40,454 nucleotides of DNA from Polaribacter sp. (GCA_018663625.1 JABJPX010000076.1:1-40454), one strand, 5' to 3'; positions 1-7,534 are shown, counted from the stretch's first letter. Program-made: numbers and translations. Notes: a model not told the origin generated them from the sequence alone.

Positions 1-10
1 ATATAAAAAA

Positions 11-34
11 ACCTCCTAATGAAAATTAGGAGGT
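11..34. terminator. Bidirectional intrinsic terminator
   Basis: A perfect 10-bp inverted repeat (ACCTCCTAAT / ATTAGGAGGT) encloses a GAAA tetraloop. Six A residues at 5-10 become a U tract when read on the minus strand, and a T-rich stretch follows on the plus strand at 35-50. It lies 20 bases beyond the stop of the minus-strand T9SS cargo gene and is very probably its terminator; it could also stop a plus-strand gene arriving from outside the window. Confidence 0.85.
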
Positions 35-53
35 ATTCTTTATTTTTTTACAT

Positions 54-1358
54 CTAATTATTGATGATGATCTTTTTGGATATATTTCCATGTTCATTGG
101 GTATCCGGACTGTATATGTAGCATTTGCTAAAGATGAAATGTCTATGGTGATATGGGTGCTCCTATCTTCTAACGCGACCGTTTTTACCAGCCTTCCTGT
201 CAAATCATGTATCTCTATAGTATGCAGTGTCAGCGCATTTGGATTATTGATATAGAGTGTACTTCCTTTTACAACAGGATTCGGATAGATCTCTAATGAA
301 TCTTCAAGCTTTTTGGTCCTTCCAATTCTAAGCACCGGTGCTCCTTCATATGCTCCTAAACTTGGTATTGCTGGTCTGGTAGCTCCTATAATATCTTTGG
401 TAGGAGCTCCCGTTGCAGTCCCTGCTTCAATCAATAGCGTACTACCTTTATCGGGTACAAAACCATCATCGGATGTAAGCCATTCATTATCTGCACCTTT
501 TGGATTATCAGGACTTACAAAAAGTGTTGTTAAATCCGTAATGGCGCTTAAATCTACTGCCCCGGTATTAAAGTTTGTGTCTGTGAGCAACACACTATCG
601 CTTTTGTCTGTAGCATTATTACTTATAGAAACAACATCTTCTTGCGCAACGTTTTTAAGCTCTGGAGAAATTGTAGTTCCTTCATTAGTGGTTTTGTTAT
701 TGTAAAATACATTGTTGTGCATGGTGAAGGCGTAATTTGCTTTAAAAATTGAAGTAGATTCAGTAAGATCTACACAAGCTTCATAGGTATTGTTTATAAA
801 GGTAGAATTGATCAAGGAAATCGACCAAGAAAGATTGTTTGCAAAAGAATTACCTCCAACATAGAAACTCTTGCTGCTAAAATCGTTATCTAATACTAAT
901 AAGTTACGGTATGTATGATTGATGTCATTCACAATGGAAGCTGCTCCAATGCGAATTCCGGTATTGTTGTACATCACAGAATTTGAGAACTCTGCATTTA
1001 AAACATCAGCAGAGATAATTAGATTGCCTTCTTTTTCATTCCCTAGTTCTTGAAAAATACTCCGGTCAATAATAACGCTCTCGGCATTAAAATAACCCTC
1101 GGTTGCATCTCCACTTTTTCGAATCACAGAATTGCTAATCTGCACTGGAGCTGTTTCATTTCTAGCATACACTATCATCCCATAAAAAGCCTCTTTTCCG
1201 TACTGAAACAAGCAATTGTTTACGGTCACTGCAGAGCGGTTTGCAGTAATAAAAGCACCTTTTGCTTTATCTTCTCTATCATTATCGAGTGTACCTTCCC
1301 CTTCAACATATTGAAAGGTAAGCCCATCGAAAGTTACGGTTGAATTGTGGATCAGCAT
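54..1358 (-). CDS. T9SS-sorted beta-helix protein, C-terminal part (frameshifted)
   Basis: This is the C-terminal part (434 codons) of a secreted cell-surface or extracellular protein. Residues 1-300 are rich in short strand-turn repeats with many Asn, Ser and Thr, as in right-handed parallel beta-helix proteins. Residues from about 353 to the end form a type A T9SS C-terminal sorting domain: the 'YPNPV' motif, the 'IEIHDLTGRLVKT' strand, then 'ISSLANATYTVRI' and a basic-tipped last strand (KKIIINN). T9SS domains direct export across the outer membrane and are then removed. This frame has no signal peptide; its first ATG overlaps the stop of the upstream half (ATGCTGA), so the two are halves of one gene of about 604 codons. 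Ligand and enzyme activity are unknown. The T9SS assignment is firm; the intact function is doubtful because of the frameshift. Confidence 0.85.
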   Translation of the reverse strand: MLIHNSTVTFDGLTFQYVEGEGTLDNDREDKAKGAFITANRSAVTVNNCLFQYGKEAFYGMIVYARNETAPVQISNSVIRKSGDATEGYFNAESVIIDRSIFQELGNEKEGNLIISADVLNAEFSNSVMYNNTGIRIGAASIVNDINHTYRNLLVLDNDFSSKSFYVGGNSFANNLSWSISLINSTFINNTYEACVDLTESTSIFKANYAFTMHNNVFYNNKTTNEGTTISPELKNVAQEDVVSISNNATDKSDSVLLTDTNFNTGAVDLSAITDLTTLFVSPDNPKGADNEWLTSDDGFVPDKGSTLLIEAGTATGAPTKDIIGATRPAIPSLGAYEGAPVLRIGRTKKLEDSLEIYPNPVVKGSTLYINNPNALTLHTIEIHDLTGRLVKTVALEDRSTHITIDISSLANATYTVRIPNEHGNISKKIIINN

Positions 1359-1864
1359 AATTCGGTTGGCAAATCTATTTTATCAGAATAAAAGTTCTCT
1401 GGATCAGTGAAATCGTGGATGTTCCTATAATATACATTTCCGTCAAGATAGGTGGGATTGGCTTGGATGTTGCGTTGCTCTAAACTGGTTTCTGTGCCAG
1501 CAAAACCCCCATAAATGGTCACATCTCGGTTCTGAATAAAAAAAGGATTACTGTAAGAATCGAATGGTGTAGTATTGAGTATTGATTCTAAGCCTATACC
1601 ATCATCTAAATAATAGTTTCCAGCAGCAATCCAAATTTGAGTGGCATTGGGGTCTCCAAAGCGAAGCGCATCGTGTAGGCTTCTAAAGGCAGTATTCCAG
1701 ATGGTTCCATAGGTTTCTACCTCAAAAAAATCAATATTTTTGCGCTTATCAACATCTACATAAATAATGATTTCGTCGTCTGCATGTGCATAGGCACTCG
1801 CAAAAGTGATAAACACAAAAAATAAAAATAAAAACAGTTTTTTATTGATACAAAAGCTATTCAT
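1352..1864 (-). CDS. T9SS-sorted beta-helix protein, N-terminal part (frameshifted)
   Basis: This is the N-terminal part (170 codons) of the same secreted protein. It starts with a classic signal peptide: basic residues, a run of Leu/Phe, then an Ala-rich cleavage region near residues 24-28 (SAYAHA|DDE). It continues with the N-terminal pattern of Bacteroidota beta-helix proteins: 'WNTAFRSLHDAL', 'IWIAAGNYYLDD', 'VTIYGGFAGTETSLEQRN' and 'YLDGNVYY'. The frame then stops at TGA (1352-1354) in the middle of the helix domain. Adding one A to the AAAA run (plus strand T 1378-1381) joins it smoothly to the downstream frame as ...SDKNRFANRIMLIHN.... The missing base could be an assembly error or a real inactivating indel. 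A good upstream promoter (1914-1943) argues that the gene is, or recently was, expressed. Confidence 0.8.
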   Translation of the reverse strand: MNSFCINKKLFLFLFFVFITFASAYAHADDEIIIYVDVDKRKNIDFFEVETYGTIWNTAFRSLHDALRFGDPNATQIWIAAGNYYLDDGIGLESILNTTPFDSYSNPFFIQNRDVTIYGGFAGTETSLEQRNIQANPTYLDGNVYYRNIHDFTDPENFYSDKIDLPTELC

Positions 1865-1913
1865 AATGATATGATTTTAAAAATTAGTATTAAATTATTA
1901 ACATAGTATTACA

Positions 1914-1943
1914 CAAAGGTATCATAAAAATAGAAACAACAAA
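1914..1943 (-). promoter_or_regulatory. Bacteroidota-type promoter of the T9SS cargo gene
   Basis: On the minus strand a TTTG -33 box (plus strand CAAA, 1940-1943) is separated by 18 bases from a TACCTTTG -7 box (plus strand 1914-1921), matching the Bacteroidetes consensus TTTG/TAnnTTTG. The start codon lies 50 bases downstream at 1864, leaving an AT-rich leader of roughly 40 bases. Confidence 0.65.
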
Positions 1944-1949
1944 ATTTTG

Positions 1950-2160
1950 AAGCAATCGGATGTTTCTTTAAAAGCATTCCTTCAATCCGTAAATTGGTGG
2001 TGACTAAGATTTCATTTTGATTTGAAATCACCTTAGCTGCATTGCTGCCAGCCTATTCTGTAATGGTATATGGTTACAACAGTATCGTTTATAGATAAAA
2101 TCTCCAACAATTTCGGAAGGGTTGTAATCAATGATGTAACTCTAAATAATAACTTTTAGA
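1950..2160 (-). other. Intergenic stretch with possible decayed coding remnant
   Basis: The 356-base gap 1865-2220 holds the two divergent promoters at its ends. Its middle reads on the minus strand as short protein-like pieces in different frames, for example 'IIDYNPSEIVGDFIYK', then 'NDTVVTIYHYRIGW', then 'VISNQNEILVTTNLRIEG', broken by stops and frame changes. This is what a frameshifted, decaying gene looks like, but I recognise no family and AT-rich spacer DNA can give such pieces by chance. Confidence 0.2.
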
Positions 2161-2164
2161 TGCG

Positions 2165-2194
2165 TTTGCCCTGTTGTTTAAAACCTTATATTTG
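2165..2194 (+). promoter_or_regulatory. Bacteroidota-type promoter of the DUF4920 operon
   Basis: TTTG at 2165-2168 and TATATTTG at 2187-2194 are separated by 18 bases, an exact fit to the Bacteroidetes sigma factor consensus. The lipoprotein start codon follows 26 bases after the -7 box. It probably drives the DUF4920, mnmD, 43-aa peptide and ruvC run. Confidence 0.65.
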
Positions 2195-2220
2195 TCTGTA
2201 TCACGTTAAAACTTTTTGGG

Positions 2221-2724
2221 ATGAAATTATGGATTCAATTTTGCGCAGTTGCGCTCCTATTTTTTACAGCATGTAAAGAAGTAAAAACAGCAGAAAAGGA
2301 AGCTGTAAAAGCCCCAACCGCATACCAATCTTTTGGAGATGTCATTACAGACGAAAACGTACTTTCTTCAGAAGCAGTCCTCGCTCAAATGAAAATATTG
2401 CAAGTAGGAGATACCCTTCCGGTAAAATTTACTACTACCATTAAAGAAGTATGTACAAGCAAGGGGTGTTGGATGAAGTTGCCTTTAAATGAAGCCGAAG
2501 AAACAATGGTACGATTTAAAGACTATGGTTTTTTTATGCCCTTAGACTCAGAAGGAAAAGAAGTTATAGTTGAAGGACTCGCTTTTGTAAAACAAACTTC
2601 AGTAGCAGAATTACAACATTATGCAAAAGATGCAGGAAAGTCAACCCAAGAAATTGCAAATATTAAAGTCCCAGAAACCACCTTTGCTTTTGAAGCAAAT
2701 GGTGTTTTACTAAAAACAAAATAA
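2221..2724 (+). CDS. DUF4920 family lipoprotein
   Basis: This 167-aa protein belongs by its core ('GDTLPVKFTTTIKEVC', 'SKGCWMKLPL', 'VRFKDYGFFMPLD', 'EVIVEGLAF') to DUF4920, a family of unknown function common in Bacteroidota. The N-terminus is a lipoprotein signal: a short basic start, a hydrophobic stretch and the lipobox FFTAC with Cys18, so it should be lipid-anchored in the envelope. The paired Cys at 'VCTSKGCW' and the family's small beta-barrel-like pattern could suggest ligand or metal binding, but that is inference only. It has its own promoter, and mnmD starts 4 bases after its stop, so the two are co-transcribed. Confidence 0.85.
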   Translation: MKLWIQFCAVALLFFTACKEVKTAEKEAVKAPTAYQSFGDVITDENVLSSEAVLAQMKILQVGDTLPVKFTTTIKEVCTSKGCWMKLPLNEAEETMVRFKDYGFFMPLDSEGKEVIVEGLAFVKQTSVAELQHYAKDAGKSTQEIANIKVPETTFAFEANGVLLKTK

Positions 2725-2728
2725 CGCA

Positions 2729-3391
2729 TTGAAAAGAGAAATCATCATTACCTCAGATGGTTCTACAACCATACAGCTCCCCGATTGGAATGAACAATAC
2801 CATTCAAAGCACGGTGCCATACAAGAAGCCTATCATGTTTTTTTAGATACGGGATTTTTTAAGATTGATTTACAAGAAATCGCTATTTTAGAAATTGGTT
2901 TTGGAACCGGTTTAAATGCTTTTATTACATTTTTGGAAGCGAAGAAATTGCAAAAGAAAGTGAATTATGTAGGTGTGGAAGCCTATCCAATTTCCATGGA
3001 AGAATTTCAGAAATTGAATTATGTTTCCGAATTAAAAGCCCTTGAATTTCAGTCTGTTTTTGACGAAATGCACCGTATTTCATGGGAAAAGGAGCATTCT
3101 ATCTCAAAAGATTTTCAGTTGTTGAAACGGAAACAATTTTTTCAGGATATTCAGGATACAGCTGCTTTTGATCTGATTTATTTCGATGCATTTGGAGCGC
3201 AAAATCAACCCGAATTGTGGACGGAAGCAATCTTTTTAAAAATGTATAAAGCGATGAAAAAAGAAGGTGTTTTGGTAACCTACTCCGCAAAAGGAAGCGT
3301 TCGAAGAGCGATGCAAGCTGTTGGTTTTATGGTAGAAAGATTGCCAGGACCCCCAGGAAAAAGAGAAATGTTAAGAGCAACAAAACGATAA
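2729..3391 (+). CDS. mnmD: MnmD-type tRNA 5-methylaminomethyl-2-thiouridine methyltransferase
   Basis: This is a stand-alone SAM-dependent methyltransferase of the MnmC N-terminal (DUF752) family, which carries out the last step of mnm5s2U34 formation in the tRNA wobble position. Family marks are 'HSKHGAIQEAYHVFL' near residues 26-40, the SAM-binding glycine motif 'ILEIGFGTGLNAF' near 52-64, 'YVGVEAYP', and 'FDLIYFDAFGAQNQPELW' with the acidic pocket. At 220 aa it has the usual length for MnmD without the FAD-dependent MnmC oxidase domain. The start is TTG at 2729, 4 bases after the DUF4920 stop; it gives the family's usual beginning (MKREIIITSDGSTT), and no ATG fits. The C-terminal 'RLPGPPGKREMLRA' motif is complete. 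Confidence 0.9.
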   Translation: MKREIIITSDGSTTIQLPDWNEQYHSKHGAIQEAYHVFLDTGFFKIDLQEIAILEIGFGTGLNAFITFLEAKKLQKKVNYVGVEAYPISMEEFQKLNYVSELKALEFQSVFDEMHRISWEKEHSISKDFQLLKRKQFFQDIQDTAAFDLIYFDAFGAQNQPELWTEAIFLKMYKAMKKEGVLVTYSAKGSVRRAMQAVGFMVERLPGPPGKREMLRATKR

Positions 3392-3400
3392 ATAGAGTAT

Positions 3401-3532
3401 ATGAAAATAGGAAGGAAATTCGGAAATCAAAAGAAACCAAAGCCGCAAAAAGGTGCTTTTCTAGTGCTCCTTTTAATCATTGTTTTATTTCTTTGGTTCA
3501 AAGCAGAAAGTTTAATTACTGGATTGTTTTAA
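3401..3532 (+). CDS. Small single-span membrane protein, 43 aa
   Basis: A short frame begins with ATG 9 bases after the mnmD stop and ends with TAA at 3530-3532. It encodes a very basic cytoplasmic head (MKIGRKFGNQKKPKPQKG), one strong membrane segment (residues about 19-33, 'AFLVLLLIIVLFLWF') and a short tail. The gene-like spacing, clean charge/hydrophobic layout and position in an operon support a real small membrane protein, probably with the N-terminus inside by the positive-inside rule. I do not recognise a named family and its function is unknown. Confidence 0.6.
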   Translation: MKIGRKFGNQKKPKPQKGAFLVLLLIIVLFLWFKAESLITGLF

Positions 3533-3582
3533 AAATAAATAGGAACGTACTCCATAGATAAGAATACACAAAAACAACCGTT

Positions 3583-4137
3583 GTGGCGATAGAAAAAATA
3601 ATTTTAGGAATAGATCCAGGAACGACCATTATGGGGTTTGGATTGATAAAAGTCGTTGGAAAGAAGATGGAATTTATTCAAATGAATGAATTGATGCTTC
3701 AGAAATACGATGACCATTACTTGAAATTAAAACTCATTTTTGAGCGAACAATCGAATTGATCGACACCTATCATCCAGATGAAATTGCCATTGAAGCGCC
3801 TTTTTTTGGTAAAAATGTACAATCCATGTTAAAGCTAGGGAGGGCACAAGGGGTTGCTATGGCCGCAGGTTTGTCAAGAGAAATTCCGATTACAGAATAC
3901 CTGCCAAAGAAAATTAAAATGGCCATTACTGGAAACGGAAACGCTAGCAAAGAACAAGTGGCGCTCATGCTAAAATCGCTATTGAATTTAAAAACCTTGC
4001 CTAAAAACCTCGATGCAACCGATGGTCTCGCAGCTGCAGTATGTCATTTTTACAATTCAGGAAAAGTGGTTGGTGGAAAAAATTATACTGGTTGGGCTAG
4101 CTTCGTGAAACAAAACGAAAAGAGAGTTAAAAAGTGA
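3583..4137 (+). CDS. ruvC: Holliday junction endodeoxyribonuclease RuvC
   Basis: RuvC cuts four-way DNA junctions symmetrically during recombinational repair, working with the RuvAB branch migration motor in the cytoplasm. The four acidic catalytic residues are visible in RNase H-fold context: Asp11 in 'LGIDPGT', Glu71 in 'IAIEAPFF', and Asp144 and Asp147 in '[14 protein letters not shown]'. The DNA-binding segment '[16 protein letters not shown]' is also present. Length (184 aa) is normal. The start is GTG at 3583, which leaves the usual short lead before the first beta strand. It is the last gene of the run that starts at 2221; neither ruvA nor ruvB is in the window. Confidence 0.95.
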   Translation: MAIEKIILGIDPGTTIMGFGLIKVVGKKMEFIQMNELMLQKYDDHYLKLKLIFERTIELIDTYHPDEIAIEAPFFGKNVQSMLKLGRAQGVAMAAGLSREIPITEYLPKKIKMAITGNGNASKEQVALMLKSLLNLKTLPKNLDATDGLAAAVCHFYNSGKVVGGKNYTGWASFVKQNEKRVKK

Positions 4138-4151
4138 TTTTTAGTTTTTAG
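4138..4151 (+). repeat. TTTTTAG heptanucleotide repeat (two copies)
   Basis: Two exact tandem TTTTTAG heptamers begin right after the ruvC stop, with looser copies of 'CTTTTAGTTAATGAG' following up to about 4180. Together with the CTGAAAC heptads downstream they flank the four-helix-bundle gene. Confidence 0.5.
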
Positions 4152-4201
4152 TGGGAATGAGATGACTTTTAGTTAATGAGTTTTGAATTAAGAATAATAG
4201 T

Positions 4202-4519
4202 ATGAGTTTTACACAATTATTAGCGTTTAAAAAATCTTTTTCATTGGCAATGAAGATTTTTGAAATTTCAAAAAAATTCCCGAAAGAAGAAAAATATTCT
4301 TTAACAGATCAAATTCGAAGATCCTCAAGAAGTGTTTCTGCTATTATTTCTGAAGCGTATAGGAAAAGATTATATCCAAAGCACTTTATTAGTAAGTTAT
4401 CAGATTCTGATGCAGAAAATTCAGAAACACAAACTTGGCTCATGTTTGCTTTGAAATGTAATTATATTGATACACCTACATATGATATTTTATCATCTGA
4501 GAATGCTGAAAATTGGTAA
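4202..4519 (+). CDS. Four-helix-bundle protein (23S rRNA IVS family), 3' end frameshifted
   Basis: The protein belongs to the four-helix-bundle family named after proteins encoded in 23S rRNA intervening sequences (TIGR02436), which is widespread as stray genes in Bacteroidota and has no firm function. Family hallmarks are 'FKKSFSLAMKIFEISKKFP', 'EEKYSLTDQIRRSSRSV', 'ISEAYRKRLYPKHFISKLSD' and 'AENSETQTWLMFAL'. The fourth helix is cut short: the frame ends at ...SSENAENW. Removing one A from the AAAA run 4509-4512 restores 'EIGKLINYMI', the expected end of the family, and gives a 117-aa product stopping at 4554-4556. The indel may be an assembly error or real. It sits between heptad repeats and separates ruvC from hemW, which suggests an inserted cassette. 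Confidence 0.85.
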   Translation: MSFTQLLAFKKSFSLAMKIFEISKKFPKEEKYSLTDQIRRSSRSVSAIISEAYRKRLYPKHFISKLSDSDAENSETQTWLMFALKCNYIDTPTYDILSSENAENW

Positions 4520-4538
4520 GTTAATTAATTACATGATT

Positions 4539-4600
4539 CTGAAACCTGAAACCTGAACCCAGAAACCAGAAAACTAAAACCTGAAACCTGAAACCCAACC
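4539..4600 (+). repeat. CTGAAAC heptanucleotide repeat tract
   Basis: A run of exact and degenerate heptamers of the type CTGAAAC / CCTGAAA fills the space between the four-helix gene and the hemW start: two copies plus a partial at 4539-4558, a degenerate middle (CCCAGAAACCAGAAAACTAA), then two more copies at about 4580-4594. The base composition (A and C on the top strand) differs from the neighbours. The 7-base period shifts frame in coding sequence, so it is a spacer and not a repeat peptide. Confidence 0.7.
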
Positions 4601-4601
4601 C

Positions 4602-5729
4602 ATGGCCGGAATTTACATACATATCCCGTTTTGCAAGCAAGCCTGTTTTTATTGCGACTTTCATTTTTCTACCTCATTGAAAAAGAAGGATGCATTGATT
4701 TCATGTTTGGTTAAAGAAATTGAGCTCAGAAAAAAAGCGTTAAACAATCAAATAGTTGAAACAATTTATTTTGGTGGTGGAACGCCAAGCATGTTATCTG
4801 CTAAAGAAATTTCCCTTTTGATTGCTGCGGTATATAAACACCATACAGTTGTAGCTTCACCAGAAATAACCTTAGAAGCGAATCCAGATGACCTGTCCGA
4901 AGAAAAAATAATAGAACTCTCCCATACACCTATCAATCGCTTAAGCATTGGTGTGCAATCGTTTTTTGAAAAAGATTTAAAGTTAATGAATCGTGCACAT
5001 TCCTCCTCGGAAGCCCACACATCATTAGAAATCGCCACGCGCTATTTTGAGAATATTTCTATCGATTTAATATATGGAATTCCAGGATTGACCCATGAAG
5101 AATGGCAACAAAATATACAAACTGCATTGAATTTTAATGTTTCTCATATTTCGAGTTATGCCTTAACAGTAGAACCAAAAACGGCTTTAGAAAAACTGAT
5201 TAAGAAAGGTAAGATTGAAAAAGTAGATGAAGTTTTGGCGCAAGAACAATTTTTTATTTTAAGAGACCTACTAGAAAAGGCAAATTTTGTGCATTATGAG
5301 TTGTCTAATTTTGGAAAAGAAAACTACTTCAGTAAAAATAATACGGCTTATTGGTTGGGGAAATCGTATCTCGGAATTGGACCCTCAGCACATTCTTTTG
5401 ATGGAAAGCAACGCAGTTGGAATGTTCGAAATAACACACAATATATCAAAGAAATTGAATTGAATAAGCTGCCGATTGAGAGCGAAGTACTCAGTGTAAC
5501 CGATCGTTATAATGAGTATGTAATGACAGGATTAAGAACGATTTGGGGGGTTTCTTTGGAGAAAATTAAAACTGATTTTGGATCAAAGTATGTGACATAT
5601 ATACAAACAGAATCAGAAAAATACATTCAGCAAAAACTTTTGTATGTTGAAGCAAATACATTAAAAACTACGAAAGAAGGTGCTTTTTTAGTAGACGGTA
5701 TCGCAGCTCATTTATTTCTTTTGAATTAG
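4602..5729 (+). CDS. hemW: Radical SAM heme chaperone HemW
   Basis: HemW is a radical SAM protein related to coproporphyrinogen III dehydrogenase (HemN) but thought to hand heme to target proteins. The radical SAM cluster motif is C11-x3-C15-x2-C18 within 'IYIHIPFCKQACFYCDFHF', and SAM-site features follow: 'ETIYFGGGTPSML', 'ITLEANPDDL' and 'INRLSIGVQSF'. The pattern around the cluster (H-x-P-F-C) and the 375-aa length match HemW and not the longer HemN. The downstream HemN_C region ('RYNEYVMTGLRTIWGVSL') is present. The start ATG at 4602 directly follows the heptad repeat tract, so its native promoter may lie in, or have been displaced by, that insert. Confidence 0.9.
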   Translation: MAGIYIHIPFCKQACFYCDFHFSTSLKKKDALISCLVKEIELRKKALNNQIVETIYFGGGTPSMLSAKEISLLIAAVYKHHTVVASPEITLEANPDDLSEEKIIELSHTPINRLSIGVQSFFEKDLKLMNRAHSSSEAHTSLEIATRYFENISIDLIYGIPGLTHEEWQQNIQTALNFNVSHISSYALTVEPKTALEKLIKKGKIEKVDEVLAQEQFFILRDLLEKANFVHYELSNFGKENYFSKNNTAYWLGKSYLGIGPSAHSFDGKQRSWNVRNNTQYIKEIELNKLPIESEVLSVTDRYNEYVMTGLRTIWGVSLEKIKTDFGSKYVTYIQTESEKYIQQKLLYVEANTLKTTKEGAFLVDGIAAHLFLLN

Positions 5730-5751
5730 TTTTATCTGGGTATATAGATGC

Positions 5752-5782
5752 TTGAAATTCTAGTTTTAAAAACTTATATTTG
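5752..5782 (+). promoter_or_regulatory. Bacteroidota-type promoter of the cyclase-family gene
   Basis: TTG at 5752-5754 and TATATTTG at 5775-5782 are 20 bases apart. The start codon of the cyclase-family protein is 45 bases beyond the -7 box. It may also drive the next two genes, which follow closely. Confidence 0.55.
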
Positions 5783-5827
5783 AGTCAATAAGTATCTTTT
5801 TTGAAAAAAAAATAAAGCCACCTTTTA

Positions 5828-6592
5828 ATGAAAGCAATTATAGAATATAATTCTCGAAAAATAGCCATTGATGTTTCCAAACCCATTGATATTTCGATTG
5901 CCATAGACGCAACAAAAGAAAATATAAATGCCTGGTATATTGATGATCCAAAGATCTTTCCTCAGAAATTAGATGACGATATTATAAAGGTTACCGAGGG
6001 GGCTGTTGTCAATTTTAATAACATTCATTTCAATCCGCATTCGCATATTACACACACAGAATGTGTAGGTCATATTACAGAAAAAGTGCATTCTGTAAAT
6101 CAAAATTTAAAACATTTTTTCTTTGTTACAGAAGTAGTTACTGTGGCACCAGAAGTTATCAATGGCGATTTTGTGATTTCAAGAAAACAATTACAAACAC
6201 AAATAAGAAATAAAAAAAGAGACGCTATAGTCATTCGCACATTGCCAAATTTACCTGATAAAAAATCCAAAAGATACTCCAACACAAATCCTACCTATCT
6301 TTCAGAAGCCGCCGCAATTTATCTAAAAGAAAAAGGAATCAAACATTTATTGGTGGATTTGCCTTCGGTTGATAAAGAAAAAGATGGAGGTCAATTGTTA
6401 GCACACAACGCATTTTGGAATACCAGTGGTGCTTTACGAATGGATGCAACCATTACCGAATTTATTTACGTACCAAATGCTGTTTTAGATGGAGAGTACT
6501 TATTAAATTTAATGATTGCACCCTTTGAGAATGATGCAACACCAAGCAAGCCTGTCTTATATAAAATTTTAGTAGATGAGAAAAAACAATAA
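5828..6592 (+). CDS. Cyclase family protein (kynurenine formamidase-like hydrolase)
   Basis: This 254-aa protein fits the cyclase/kynurenine formamidase fold family (PF04199), metal-dependent hydrolases of amide bonds. The metal-binding region is represented by 'NPHSHITHTECVGHI' at about 69-83, a variant of the family's H-x-G-T-H-x-D pattern. A second conserved block, 'HLLVDLPSVDKEKDGGQLLAHNAFW', begins near residue 178. The true substrate cannot be told from sequence; flavobacterial members are only annotated generically. No signal peptide is visible, so it is cytoplasmic. Its end overlaps the start of the next gene by 17 bases, which points to translational coupling. Confidence 0.8.
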   Translation: MKAIIEYNSRKIAIDVSKPIDISIAIDATKENINAWYIDDPKIFPQKLDDDIIKVTEGAVVNFNNIHFNPHSHITHTECVGHITEKVHSVNQNLKHFFFVTEVVTVAPEVINGDFVISRKQLQTQIRNKKRDAIVIRTLPNLPDKKSKRYSNTNPTYLSEAAAIYLKEKGIKHLLVDLPSVDKEKDGGQLLAHNAFWNTSGALRMDATITEFIYVPNAVLDGEYLLNLMIAPFENDATPSKPVLYKILVDEKKQ

Positions 6593-7526
6593 AAGAAAAT
6601 ACGCCCTTTATGGTTTAGTATTCTTTCTTGTTTTGGCGATAAAGAGTGTAGTGTATTCCGACATTCCTGTTGAAATATTAAAAGAGAAATATGCCAATGA
6701 ATTTTCGAAATTTGTTGAAATAGACGGCATGCAAGTACACTATAGAGTAGAAGGAAAAGGAATGCCAATTGTATTGATTCATGGCACAGGAGCATCCTTA
6801 CACACGTGGGATGATTGGACACTGAAACTCAAAGAAAACTACCAAGTAATTCGAATGGATTTGCCCGCTTTTGGACTTACAGGCCCTAATAAAAGTGGTG
6901 ATTATTCCATTAAGCAATACACCCAGTTTTTAGAAGAATTTGTTGTTAAAATGAAACTCGATTCTATGTTTTTAGCAGGAAATTCATTGGGTGGAAATAT
7001 TGCTTGGAACTATGCTTCAAAAAATCCAGAGAAAGTACAGAAACTCATTTTAGTAGACGCAAGCGGATTGCCAACAAACAAACCACAACCCTGGATTTTT
7101 AAAATGGCAAAAACACCTGTTTTAAGCAAGCTTTTTCTATACATCACTCCTAGAAGCATCATTGAAGACAATCTAAAACAAGTCTATGAAGACGATACTA
7201 AGATTTCAGATGCGCTGATTACCCGTTTCCACGATATGGCATTAAGAGAAGGAAATCGAAAAGCATTTGTAGACCGAGCAAAAATAGATTTTACAACATC
7301 AGAAGCATCAAAAAAAGAGCAACTGCAAAACATTCAAACACCTACTTTATTAATTTGGGGAGCAAAGGATACTTGGATTCCTTTAGAGAATGGAAAAAGA
7401 ATGGACACTCTTTTACCCAATTCAAAATTAGTAGTACTTCAAAATTCAGGACACGTTCCAATGGAAGAAAATCCAAAAGAAAGTTTCAAGGTTTTGAATG
7501 ATTTTTTACATCAAAAAAATAACTAA
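6576..7526 (+). CDS. Membrane-anchored alpha/beta hydrolase
   Basis: This is a 316-aa alpha/beta-hydrolase fold enzyme with a basic N-terminus and one hydrophobic segment at about residues 9-27, probably an uncleaved anchor or signal sequence placing the domain in the periplasm. The catalytic triad is clear: Ser137 in 'AGNSLGGNIAWNYA', Asp265 in 'IWGAKDTWIP' and His293 in 'NSGHVPMEENP'. The oxyanion-hole motif 'LIHGTGASLHTWDDW' is at 67-81. The substrate is unknown; this pattern is shared by esterases, C-C hydrolases and haloperoxidase-like enzymes. It begins inside the end of the cyclase-family gene (17-base overlap), and the MmcQ/YjbR gene follows 8 bases later, so all three look co-transcribed. 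Confidence 0.88.
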   Translation: MRKNNKRKYALYGLVFFLVLAIKSVVYSDIPVEILKEKYANEFSKFVEIDGMQVHYRVEGKGMPIVLIHGTGASLHTWDDWTLKLKENYQVIRMDLPAFGLTGPNKSGDYSIKQYTQFLEEFVVKMKLDSMFLAGNSLGGNIAWNYASKNPEKVQKLILVDASGLPTNKPQPWIFKMAKTPVLSKLFLYITPRSIIEDNLKQVYEDDTKISDALITRFHDMALREGNRKAFVDRAKIDFTTSEASKKEQLQNIQTPTLLIWGAKDTWIPLENGKRMDTLLPNSKLVVLQNSGHVPMEENPKESFKVLNDFLHQKNN

Positions 7527-7534
7527 TTTTAAGC

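Noticed and set aside
313..705. Long plus-strand open frame (130 codons) opposite the T9SS cargo gene
   Set aside because: It is antisense to a clear beta-helix/sorting-domain coding sequence, has low-complexity Ser/Val/Leu composition and no recognisable domain.
4539..4600. CTGAAAC repeats considered as a CRISPR array
   Set aside because: The unit is only 7 bases with no spacers and no cas genes are nearby; it is a simple-sequence tract.
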